A DNA stretch of 64,000 bases from Lepidurus packardi (lineage: Eukaryota; Arthropoda; Branchiopoda; Notostraca; Triopsidae), in the NCBI GenBank assembly GCA_023053545.1, contig JAKZAN010000006.1, positions 6,577,001 through 6,641,000 of the forward strand. Direction: 5' to 3'. Under the pieces are notes generated by a model. That model made no database searches. It saw only the letters and a program-made list of their open reading frames with translations, and was not told where the DNA came from. The position numbers and the translations under genes were made by a program. Shown here piece after piece: positions 1 to 10,800 of this stretch (position 1 is its first letter; each line of letters starts with the position of its first letter).

Positions 1-23
1 AAAAATAAGTGCCAATTCGGTAA

Positions 24-396
24 TTAACTCTCATCGAATAATCCGAGCAATTCGAAGTTAAACCCAGTAATTTCATTGAAGTTAAAACCCCAAATTTTCA
101 AGCTAGTTGGCATAATCGTTGTCAAATCGTATTTCGTCAACCCAACGACACAAAAAGATAAGCCGCTTTCTTTTGGACGGCCGACAAGCACATGGCGCGG
201 GAGCATAGAAGCTCTCGCAACCACTAAGGATTAAATTCATGTAAATTATGTGATAATTACCTGCTGTGAATGTCACACTTACGCCGTGAGGATCGTAACC
301 CACCTGTACAATAACAGGAGTATCATATTTTTTCGTTGTTATTAAATTATCTGAGACAGTGGAAACCTCCACACCGACAAAGGCGTCACCCGCCAT
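24..396 (-). CDS. Small unrecognised two-exon protein, 111 aa
   Basis: I do not recognise this protein. The coding exons are 261-396 and 24-223 on the minus strand, joined by a 37-nt GT-AG intron in phase 1. The ATG at 396 gives a product starting MAGDAFVGVEV and ending LLGLFDES before a TAA. There is no signal peptide or membrane segment, and the chain alternates hydrophobic strands as a small beta-rich domain would. It sits head-to-head with TOE1, with 160 bp between the two start codons, so the two probably share a promoter. The 37-nt intron is short even for this window, so the join is the weak point of the model. Confidence 0.5.
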
Positions 397-556
397 TTTA
401 GTTCTAATCGACTTAACAGATATCGACAGACAAAGCCTTGCTTAATTTCGATTTTGAAGTAATCGATACCTTCGGTTTTGATATTTTTGTTGAAAGCCAA
501 AAATACACGTGCTTTTGTTGATAACCGACTTTCCCGGTTTCCTGAACGGTTTAGGG
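397..556. promoter_or_regulatory. Candidate bidirectional promoter
   Basis: This 160-bp gap separates the start codons of the minus-strand small gene and plus-strand TOE1. No TATA box is obvious on either side. A shared promoter is inferred from the divergent arrangement alone. Confidence 0.4.
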
Positions 557-2118
557 ATGTCGAACGAAGAGGAATTTATGCGAGTTCCTGTTTTGGATGT
601 TCACTTGGATAATTACGTCAGAGTATTGCCTGTATTAACTTCAGCAATTTCTTCGGCGTCGTTTATAGCACTGGATTGTGTATGTACCTACTACCGTAGT
701 AACAAATTTGACATGATCGTCAAAGTTTAACACTTTTCTTATTTTGTTCCGTAGGAACTAAGTGGGTTGGGAAACCGCAGATTGTTGAACGCTAAAACCT
801 TAGAGGAAAGATATACAGGCTTCGCCGAGGTAGTGCGCTCAAGGTCCATAATATCCCTCGGGATCGCTTGTTTTACCTTGGAAGCAAATCCGGCCGAAAA
901 GTCTGGTTGGACATTTGAAGTAGAGACATTTAATCTGGTCGCTCTTTGTCAAGAAGAATATGTCGTTGAACCCCAGTCCTTGCAGTTCTTGGTTAAGCAT
1001 GGTTTCGACTTCTATAAACAATATTCACTGGGGATTCCTTACTACAGGGGCAACGATAAAGTATACAAAAGAATGCTTCCTTATTGTAATATAAATCCCT
1101 ATAATTTGATAGGACCAGAAACAGAAAACTTGGAATCTAAGAGGACTTTTTAACCAAATCTTGAAAGCCAAGAAACCTGTTGTGCTGCACAACGGGCTCG
1201 TCGATCTCGTTTTTTTGTACCACAATTTATACGCCAATTTGCCAGCTACCGCGGAAATTTTAGCGGCGGATTTAAGCGATATATTCCCAGGCGGAATTTT
1301 TGACACCAAGTACATTACCGAATTCTCCTTTCGCTGGCCTGCTTCTTATTTGGAATACGTTTTCAGAAAATCGTAAGCGTATAAAAATTCATCAAATGAC
1401 TTGAAATGAAGTGTAATAATGCGTTTTTCTGTAGGCAACTTTTAAATATCAAACGGAAGAAGTCTAGCTTTTTGCATATTGTTTTGCGTTACCCAGAGTG
1501 TGCTGTAATGTCAACGCTCGCAGATTTCTGGTCTTGTGGAGTTCCGGGTTACAGCGAACAAACTCCGGCAATTTGCGACAAATACGCAGTAAGTTTTGAT
1601 GGTAGTTTTTACACAGAATTCTTTTCAAATTTGCGGTTTAGAATCATGGATTTTGCTCTGCTGACGGGTGCAAACACTCCCACGATATAAATTTCATACT
1701 TCAGCGGGAAAGCACTACCTTGACTCATCAACAAAAGCGGCGAAGAAAAAAACTCAAGGCAGACCCGGATTTAGAGTCTCTAGATTTTGGCAGCAATGGG
1801 CTATCTAAGTCGGAAACTACAACTGCCCAGACGGAGAACGAAAGCATAACGTTCAAGCAAGGGAATAATATATCAACTCATCGAGCCGGACAAGATGCTT
1901 TTATGACAGGCTATACCTTTGCCTTTTTGGTCGCCCATCACCTAAAAGCTAAAGAAAGCCATACAGAAAGCACATGGAGGCAAGCGGCTGAAGAATGGCG
2001 GAATAAAGTGACCTTAACAGGGAAAGATTATCCTTTTCTAATACAAAAGAGTCAATTTGCCAAGCAATCGGCGCAGCATACGGAAAAGTGGGCCAAAATG
2101 AACCCCACAAGACTGTAG
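557..2118 (+). CDS. TOE1: TOE1-like DEDD poly(A) 3'-exonuclease
   Basis: TOE1 is a CAF1-family deadenylase that trims 3' tails of small nuclear RNAs in the nucleus and Cajal bodies. Exons are 557-679, 755-1060, 1113-1372, 1435-1588 and 1642-2118, giving 439 aa (human about 510). The first intron splits D40 from E42 of the catalytic D-x-E (LDCELSGLGNRR). Further family motifs are EERYTGF, VLHNGLVDLVFLY (second Asp about residue 174), FPGGIFDTKY and ASYLEYVFRK. A C3H1 zinc finger (C-x8-C-x4-C-x3-H, ICDKYANHGFCSADGCKHSH) spans the exon 4/5 junction and is followed by a basic KRRRKKLK nuclear localisation signal. The tail carries the conserved AGQDAFMTGY and LIQKSQFAKQS blocks. I start at ATG 557 because it is the first Met before the conserved VPVLDV strand. 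All catalytic positions appear intact. Confidence 0.93.
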
Positions 2119-2293
2119 TGCGTTGAAGATACACTTAATTATTGCCCCGATAATTGCCATGTTGTCGTTTTTCCTAATAAATTGTTGGTTGATAACAAGC
2201 TCTGCACGTTTCCGTCCTTGGGAAACTCCAGCTTTTGCTGCCTCCCCAGATCCCAGTTGATGCTCGTTCATTCAGTTGACAAATTCTCACAAA

Positions 2294-3618
2294 ATGTACG
2301 TGCTACTGTTACTCATAACTTTTTGCAAAGCAAACGACCTTTTTTATTTACAAGAAGCAGTGGAAAGTCACACAGACAAATTATCGTCCCTCGTGCCTTA
2401 CCAAGCGAGAACGGATAGAGTGTACCGCTGGTTCGAAGACAATCGGCAAGCAATACATGACGTGATAAACTGGTACGACACTCATTCCCAAAATAAGGAT
2501 ATAACTGAGAGATTACAAACTTTGGAAACTCGCATGTCAAAAACTGAAGAACGACTATATTATACTAATCAAGTCGAGGATAGCGAAGAACTCCGAGCTC
2601 TTGAGAGGAATGAAGAAATCGAAGAACGATTAAATACCATTGGCCAAGTGCAGAACGAACTTAAAATCTTCGACAAAAAGCTGGGAAGACTCGAAAACGC
2701 GTATAACAGCTTGGCTCACCAAGAGAAAATTACAGCACTAGAGAAAAAACTTACTGGGTTAGAAAATCTGCTAGAAAAGCATGACGAGTTCCTAGAAGGA
2801 TCCGGGTCTGGTTTCTTGCCAACGAACCTGAAAGAGCGCACCGATTCGCAGATTGAAGATCGCCTCGAAGCCCGTTTAAAGAAGTTTACTGACACTTACC
2901 AACTCGACAACGATATGCTAATCAAAGATATGCAAAACAAGCTAGCAGAGGCAATTGAAGCCCAACACGCTGAGCTCAAATCGTATGTTGACAATCAAAC
3001 GATTAAACTACGGGAACAATTCGACCAAATGCTTCAGAAATCCTTAAAAATAGCGAATGACTTTCGGCAAGAAATACTGCAGACAACAGCAAATCACAGC
3101 ACAGTCATCAAGAACATTAAACAAGATACAACTAGGCAAATCAACGTTCTCCAAGCTAAACAGGATCAACTTAGCATGCTCATTACAAACCACTCCGCTG
3201 AGCTAAGGTAATTCTTACGTTTCATTCTAATAGATGAGAATCTACGATATGGATTTTAGAAAATTACGGACTGATGTTCCATTGCTGAAAGAAAACTTGA
3301 AAGGTTTTCAGAATCGAACGGAAAGTATTTATCGTAACTTGACCAGCGATATCAAGTACTATAAAAGATTTATTTTATACACACGGATTAAAATTTATTT
3401 TTCACTGACAGTAAACATGCATTATTAGCGGTATCAAACACGGATTGGAAGCCTGTAATTCCGCCTGCGATTCCCTATCCGCCACAACCGCTGCGACTTC
3501 TATTAGAAAAGACAACTCCCAGTACAACTTTCTGGAAAATAACCAAGCCGACACCGTTTGCGTTTCTCGGAACAAAACCAACTCCATCGATAAGAGACGT
3601 AATGCGTCCGTATTTTAA
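2294..3618 (+). CDS. Secreted coiled-coil protein, unrecognised
   Basis: The product starts with a signal peptide (MYVLLLLITFCKAND) and continues as long, charged heptad-rich coiled coil with several N-x-S/T sites, so it is probably a secreted, glycosylated rod. Exons read as 2294-3207, 3239-3355 and 3429-3618, about 406 aa. The last exon carries a short Cys-containing tail (LEACNSACDSL, then DTVCVSRNK). The first intron would be only 31 nt. Without it the protein stops at a TAA directly after the putative donor, yet the next exon continues the same coiled-coil style (KLRTDVPLLKENLKGFQ). No named family is recognisable. A matching coiled-coil composition alone could also arise in a cuticle or salivary protein. 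Confidence 0.6.
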
Positions 3619-4104
3619 TAAACCACAGATTCCTTAATAATCGTAGCTATAGTGCCATCGCAGTTCTCTCTTTTTAAGTTTCAGTTCAAGTTTGTAGAAT
3701 TACCCGGTTAGAAGGAAAATAAATATGCACGTATTTCTTTGATTGAAAACAACTTATTTTCACCAGCTGGGGATTTCTATAGTATAATAAAGCGTGTTCT
3801 TTAGGTAGTAGGTTTAATTCTGTATACCAACCACATGGCATATCTACGTCCGGGAGAAAGTGGATCTTGTCTTCCCGATTCTCGATGCCCATGACGGGCA
3901 TCCTACTTTCCTTTCCTGCTTCATGTGCAGGAAGATCCGTCTCTAACTTCACCGCTGCATAATAACAGCGGCGTGATGGACCTGTATGAGATACAGGGCA
4001 CCTGCACGTCAGTGAGCTGCTCTTTATTTAGCATAGCAAATACTTTAATGCTCTAACACAGGTGGATAAGGTAGCGAACTCTCGCTAAAGGGGTCCTTAA
4101 AACT
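3619..4104. other. Intergenic, no supported gene
   Basis: An AATAAA-like stretch lies at the stop codon of the upstream gene, and a short perfect hairpin (GATGCCC/GGGCATC) lies near 3884-3902. Open frames here are short and show no family resemblance. Confidence 0.4.
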
Positions 4105-5471
4105 ATGTCTCGTGTTTCTTTTTCGCACATCCGGCTCTCGCATGGTGGCGAGCTTCGGTGTCTGTGACTGTGCAAGGACGAGAAATCTCGGTCACTAGGA
4201 TCAAGGACGCCTTGCCTAGATTGGACCTTTTTGCAAAAACACCTGGAAACCACATGGCACACCCTAAGAAAGCCAACTGGTGGGTAAGAGAAGTTAATAT
4301 TCAAACTCAGCTCGGCGGAATCGTGCTGACCTATACCAATATGTGTCATTTCTAATGGCATCCCGGACACTCCAATCGTTTTAAACGTTTTATAGCCATT
4401 GATTCATTAAAGCATTCTTGCGGGCCATCGACCTGCATAACTTCTCTTTTTTCTTTTCTCCTTATCTTGCTTTTCTTTCCTACTATAATGTTTAGGTCTG
4501 CTGGAGCTCTCCAGGCACGCTGTCGGTCAATTCACTTTGCATTCTTGGGAGACCATCAAGAAGGTGAAAATAAAGAAGACTGCCTTGAAGAAGGCCGCGT
4601 GCCCATGTCCGGTCTCTGGGCTTGGTGACGTCAATACTGAACTACATCTTGTGCAAAGCGAGTTTGAGGTAAGTAAGGCGCCCGGATCTAGCATAGGATT
4701 GGTTTAGGAGTGCCACGAGGTGCATAACACAAAGCAGAAAGCTGGTCATAACGTCTTTTCCCGTGGTAAATGAGAGCGGGAAGAAAACGGGATGAATGGC
4801 GCGCAACTTGGATAAGACGAAGAGAAGGTGGGAATAAGACACGACTGTTTAGAAAACAAGGAAGGGGGAAAAAATGCCCGTAGACTTAGGTAAAAGCCAC
4901 GGACCCCATCGCGAAGGTGTGTAATTGCCTGAAAGAGTTCCGTGTGTGAAGACGTATGCTATTGTGCTCCTTCTCTGGACTAAAACCGCAAAACCAGCAT
5001 GTGACATGGGACAATGTTGGACCACATGGTGAAACCTTAGACGAAGAAAACTTGACCTGACACCTTCGGCATAACTGCTGCGACAATTCACAATGACTGC
5101 AGAAACTGGACATTTGACGACCAACGCCTCCGGACGAAAGTCTTTTTACCAGACCTTATTTTATATCGTTACACATGATAACTTGGTCGGTGGGATTTTC
5201 GTCCGTTTGCGTAGTCTGACCCAAAACGACTGTACGAGCACCATTTATTGCCAAGGAGGACAGGAGGGACTGCCTTTCTTGACCTGCAGACTGAAAATTC
5301 GATACGAGGTAAAGTTGTTTGACCTTCTCAATTTGATTCGCTTCCCTAGGGAGCAAACAGCATACGACTAGTCTGGTCAAAGCACTTGCTCTTGACGACG
5401 CTGAGGGTAAAACTCGGCCTATGACAAGTTCTGAGAAATCTGTTCGTCAGAAACCTTCAAACCAACGTTGA
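4105..5471 (+). CDS. Unresolved multi-exon gene, product unrecognised
   Basis: Several well-formed splice sites and open segments suggest one plus-strand gene, but I could not assemble a complete frame. A plausible start is ATG 4105 (exon 4105-4157), spliced to an exon from 4199 containing DALPRLDLFAKTPGNH. A strong polypyrimidine-AG precedes 4495, and that segment is open in one frame to a GAG/GTAAGT donor near 4668. At the 3' end, exons 5215-5308 (DPKRLYEHHLLP, GGTAFLDLQTE) and 5350-5471 join in frame to a TGA. The middle (about 4700-5200) has candidate pieces such as NWTFDDQRLRTK near 5100-5150, but no certain exon order. It may be a divergent gene or partly decayed. I assign no function. 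Confidence 0.35.
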
Positions 5472-5538
5472 AGCAGTCGCAAAGTGGAGCTTGTTGAAGC
5501 AGATAAAATACGTCAGCTTTCAAAACTTATTGTAGCCA

Positions 5539-7892
5539 ATGTATAATACGCGTAAGCGTAGTCGGTCAGAGAGTAGTGAGACTCATCTGCACAAATTAGG
5601 AGATCAGGTATCAGTCCTGGTTCACAGCAAGCGCGACGAGAGTTTTTTAGCGCTGGAAGGGGACACGGGGTTGTGGTTACCATCGGGAGAAGTTTTGTTC
5701 AGACAAACTTGGCAGAACGCAGCTGCCAAGTGCGTTCAACCGGTAAGTGAAAAACGAAACAATCTTAAAAATTGAGCTTATTAGGACTACTCAAAATTTG
5801 TATATTATAATCACACAGTATTTCGCTCGACCAATTCAAGTGAATCGCTTCATTCGCCTTAATCGTGTCTGGAGCTCCAATTTGAAACATTTCATTTCGC
5901 ATGCCATTTTCATCGTGGATGTGGTTCGCGAAGTGAAAGAAGCCGTTAAGGTATATTCTTGACGCCATTTTCAGCCTTCTATAATTCTCTTGTGGTGCCT
6001 CCAGCTGATAAATGGTGCCAAGTGGGTGTCTTTGGAAGCCTTGATTGGGGAGAATACGAATAACCCCAGCTTGCGAACATCTAAACTATTAGAGATTGTG
6101 CGGCATTACGAAGACCTAAAGGAAGAAACTTTCAGTTCCGGGAAGTTTCCTTACTTTGGTACCATTTTGCATGAAATAGGTCCCTTGGATGAAGAGGACG
6201 GTTCTGTTTCTGCTAAAGAACTGCTTCAAGCGCAATTGCTAAGGCAATCTGGTAGCAAGGAGAAATCTACCCAATCAGAACAAGGTATCATTCTTCTCTC
6301 TCGAATAAAAATTCCAACAGCTTTTGTATGTAGGAGAAGGGTCAGAAATGGCAGCGTACGAACTGGCCACGCACTCCGTACGTGTAAAAAGTTCGGGGAC
6401 GATTACCAATGTGTCTACTTTGTTTGATTTAGAAGGTAACTCGGAACGCGCCGTCAGCGTTTATTAATGAGCATCTTTAATATCAGGTAAAGGCGCAGTT
6501 ACGCAGTCTGCTTTGAAAGCAGCAGAAGAAACCGGAGAAGCGGGCTTAGAAAAAACAATTCCTCGAGGAAGCTTCGATCCGTCTGCTCAGGGTAACCAAA
6601 TGTTGACAGCTTTACGTTACTTCAGACAAGCAACGGAAGATAAACCGATATACAGCTGGGGGAAAGTAAGTACGTAACTTCATCAAATGAGGTGTTGTTT
6701 TCCTAATGGCTTTTCAGGTCATCGAACAATTTTGTAATCTATTTTTTATTGTAAATTAGGCAGATATGACCAACTTGGGAAAGTATGTGGTTAGCCTTTG
6801 TCGGAATGTGACAGAAATCCTTGTTAAGGAGCCTCGACTTGTTCGCTTGTCCGCCCCCACATACATTTTCGGTAGGGTAGTACCTCGAGCTCAGCTCATT
6901 CTGGAATGAAAAGAATTGCCAAATCAAGAAATAATTGTAGGAGATTTCCATGGGAATTACAAAGACCTCGCGTACTTTGAAAAGGCTTTGTGGAGACTGG
7001 GGCCTATTCTGACTCCAGCATCCTTCCTGTTCCTGGGCGATTATGTAGACAGGGGTCCTCATGGCGTAGAAGTGGTAGCTGACTTGTTTTCTCAAAAGCT
7101 ACTTTGCCCTGAGAAAGTTATTTTGCTTCGCGGTAATCACGAAACGAGACGGACCCAGCTACGCTATGGTTTCAGGGCGTAAGTGTTCCATCATTCCGAG
7201 AAAGTTTAGGTTAATTCAAAATTGATTTAAGGGAGTGCTTGAGCAAGTTTGGAAACTTTGGAGATGTTGTTTGGGAGGCAATTAATAACGCGTTTGACTG
7301 CCTCCCTCTTGCAGCGGTTGTTGATGAGAAAGTATTCTTTGTTAAGTTATTCCGTATATGCACTGTGGAGCTAAAAATTTGGTGATTAGATATTTTGTGC
7401 GCACGGTGGAATTGCTCCGCCGGATGTTGGAGGACTAAGTTTGGGAGAATATGAGAAGATACCTGTTCCTTTACCTGAACCTGAACAGGAAAGCAAGCTA
7501 GCGTGGGAGGTCATGTGGTGCGATCCGGCAGAGTAAGCGCGTCAAACTCAATCTCGAGAATTTTATCGGTAATTGTGTGTTTCATGAATAGTGAAGGCGA
7601 TGTTGAGGAGAAGAAGAAAGAACTGAAAGAAAACGAAGGCTTTGCCGTTAATGAAAAACGCAATACGGCACACTTGTTTAGTCCGGAAGCTCTGGAGCAG
7701 TTTTTGGCTACGAATAAACTGTCGTATGTGGTCCGAGCCCACGAAGAGAAGCAGGCCGGGTTTCAGGTTGAGCTGAACGCAAAATTGCTTACAGTCTTTT
7801 CGTCGTCGAATTATGGTGGTCGGAATAACGAAGCTGCCTGTATTTTGGCGGATCATGGAAAGCTGCGAGTTATTCGACTTGACTCTCGTTAG
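5539..7892 (+). CDS. Nudix-like domain fused to PPP-family Ser/Thr phosphatase
   Basis: Ten exons (5539-5742, 5819-5950, 6005-6284, 6334-6435, 6487-6665, 6760-6871, 6941-7178, 7232-7331, 7390-7532, 7592-7892) join in frame to 596 aa. The N-terminal part (about residues 15-130) has the layout of a Nudix fold: [16 protein letters not shown], then LWLPSGEV, then [10 protein letters not shown]. The Nudix box lacks the REUxEE glutamates, so it is probably inactive. From about residue 285 it is a PPP metallophosphatase: [63 protein letters not shown] and [13 protein letters not shown]. Metal-binding D, H, N and H positions are all present. RAHE and SSSNYGG differ from the usual RAHQ and SAPNYC, so it is not PP1, PP2A or calcineurin. 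PPEF/RdgC is the nearest in feel, but I see no EF hands. Confidence 0.8.
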
Positions 7893-10800
7893 TTTATCGT
7901 TGTCTTTTGTCAAAAATAAACTCTTCCCTATGAAGCCCTTGGGTCACTAGAACGGTCCTTTGACCTTTAAACCACTAACTGCCCCTAACTCTAGTACCGA
8001 AAGCTATTTATGGCCCGTTTTTTACTATTGTAGGTGAGGATGGCAAGGCTCTGTGCGTTGAAAAATTTACGATTGCGTGGTAACGGAAATTCAGACAGTT
8101 GGTACACGTCTGTCTAGCGTTAGGCATTCAGTAATTTATACGTGCTTCGTCCATGCATACGAAACTTCGTATTTCGAACAAGGAGCTTTACCTTCGCGAT
8201 GTGCGATAAACACAGACGTAATTCATGGGTTTTTTCGTAATATGAAGAACCTGTACTTTATGAGACTCGTTAAAACTAATCGTGAAGCAGATTTTTTTTT
8301 CGTATAACATTAAGTACAAGAACAAATTCTTTGCAGACTATTAAATAAACTACTGCCAAAACTAACTATTGCATAATTAAATGCTAGAAGATTTACTGGT
8401 ACTGAGTTAATGTATAAAATCGAGGATGCCATTTACGGTGATGGCATATGCCATCTACAGGTCCTGTAAATGATTAAAGTTACGCTTGTCATTTGCGTGT
8501 AGTTTTCTATATACGAGTTTATCTTCAGTTCAATTAGTGTTCTCAGCCTATGCAATTTCGTCATTTTGAGGAACAGGTGGGTCATATCTCTTCGCTGTTA
8601 ACGTAACACGCATTTTTAAAATACAAATTTGAAGTTTCTAAAATTGCACGCGTTCTAGACAGGATTATGCTTGTCGCACATGCACATGCGCCGCCGAAAC
8701 GCGAAAGCTTTGTAGAGAAACCAAAGCCACAGCCAAATAAATGTTTACATTCACTTAAAAACTTGGAAGTTATATGACAGGACGGTTTATTCTGCGAGAC
8801 AAAGCGGAAACTTTTGAGTGTTGCAAGTACTTTCAGGGGCTTGCTTGGAAATTTAGAATGAAGTACCAGCTGCTATACGAATCTGTTTAAACTTAGGTAA
8901 ACATTAACCCAGGGTGACTTTACGGCATATTAATGTATACATAGTTGTATGCTCTTGTCTTACTTCTGCGTCGTAATGTTTTTTTCAGTAGGCAATTTAT
9001 TTACAAACTGTCCAACTTGGGTCGTAACTATGTGGACAAAGTTTGACAAGAAAATAATCCAGGTCAACAAAAAGTACCCGACGAAATGAACAAGCTAACC
9101 TGGTCAATTAATTAAACTCCTTCCTTGCTTAAATGACTGTCAAAGAAATAATATGATCCGGCTTTGCTGCAGTACATCGACACTGTTTTTGCTTTCTATC
9201 GTACTAAATCCTGTAATTCTTCCTTGAGCTCTTCCAATCGGGTTGTTCTCGTCATGTTCGATGGAACAGCATGTTTTTTATTCGACACGCATTAAATATA
9301 CGGTTTTTTCTATTCGACATGCATTAAATATACGTTAACTAAATTCTCAGATTTGAGCGAGATTCGGCTACCATGATAGGCAATGAGCAGTAATTGGTAA
9401 AGCCTTAAAAAGTCTTTTTAGTAGTTTATTGATCTCGCCGTACGATAGTATTGCTAGTTTGCTGCATAAGAAACGTGACGGTTTCAAGGGTAACATACGG
9501 GAAGCCAGGTCTATAGACAATGAGCTGTCTCCATCAAAATTATTAGTTGGTAACATGTATACCTCTCTTTTTTATTCATTTTGACGTAATTCACTTTTGC
9601 CTCCCGAAACATCCTTACAAATAAAGTGAAAAAGCATCAAGGGCGGGAACATTTCCAGCTGTTCTAGACAGTGTTACCGTTGCCATTAGAGGCGTGTAGA
9701 GCGAACAACAATAAGGGAAAAGAGGCAGAAAACTGAAACGAGCACCCACAATCCTTTTGTTTTTGGGAGCGCGGGTTCTTTCTGTTCTTCCTCCGAACAT
9801 AAAGCCGTAAATTTAACGCAAACTTTTCAGGTTTACCCCCTCGACAGCACCATGGAAAGCTGTAGCTAGGATCGGACACTGTCCCGATTTTCATTTCAGT
9901 TCAGGAATTTAAAACTCGCAGTTACACCCTTCACTGGCTGTAGTAATGGCCTGCTCCGTGTAAGGCCAATCGTCCTGTTTGAAGAATTGAGAACCAAGAG
10001 TGATATCCTGCATGCGTACAAAAAAGGGAGCACGATTTTACTTTGTTTGGGGCTGCTTTTGAATACGAATGCTAATTATGCGCTAGGAAGAGCTTCACTT
10101 CGCTGGAAAAGTTGCTGGAATATATCCCCCAGCATCAAGTATTCGGAACTTGAAACCCATTTATCTGGCCGATGGTCCTGCACCAAACGTGCAGGCTCTC
10201 TTCTTTTTTCTCCTCACTTGGTGAAGCAAATAAGGCTTTTTTCATATATCTACACACTTGTGATTTGATTTATTTGAAGACTCGGAACTGCGCAACTCTC
10301 TTCGTGTAACTCGTTAAGGTCTCATGTGACTGGTTTGGTTAAAAGGGTTGGCTTTTGATAGCCTAGTCAAAAGATGCTTCGGTAGCATACAATACATCAC
10401 TAACTCTCCACCAAACCCATCGTCATTATTAGGGCCTCATCGTCACGTAAGATTGGGATGGTTTTGAACAAGAAAATGATGTTGTGAAGCGGTTGGTTTG
10501 CTATGCACTTGACCACCCTGACTACAAATCATCGTGTGGGCTTCTTCGACCCCCGTCAATTGTTGCCTCAACAAACATCATCCAAGATCGCAAAGCAGAG
10601 CTATTCGGATACATATTATGTAGACTCCCGCTTCCCTCCTTGACGACTATGACTGCATGTGTACAGTACCATTGCTTCACTCGTACTTTGCACCTTCATG
10701 AAAATGTTTTGTAGGTAAAAATGTATTACAAACCTTCTACACGTATGAAAAGAAGGACTTGCTTCGAAACTGTGTCACAGTTGAAGACATACACTTGCGA

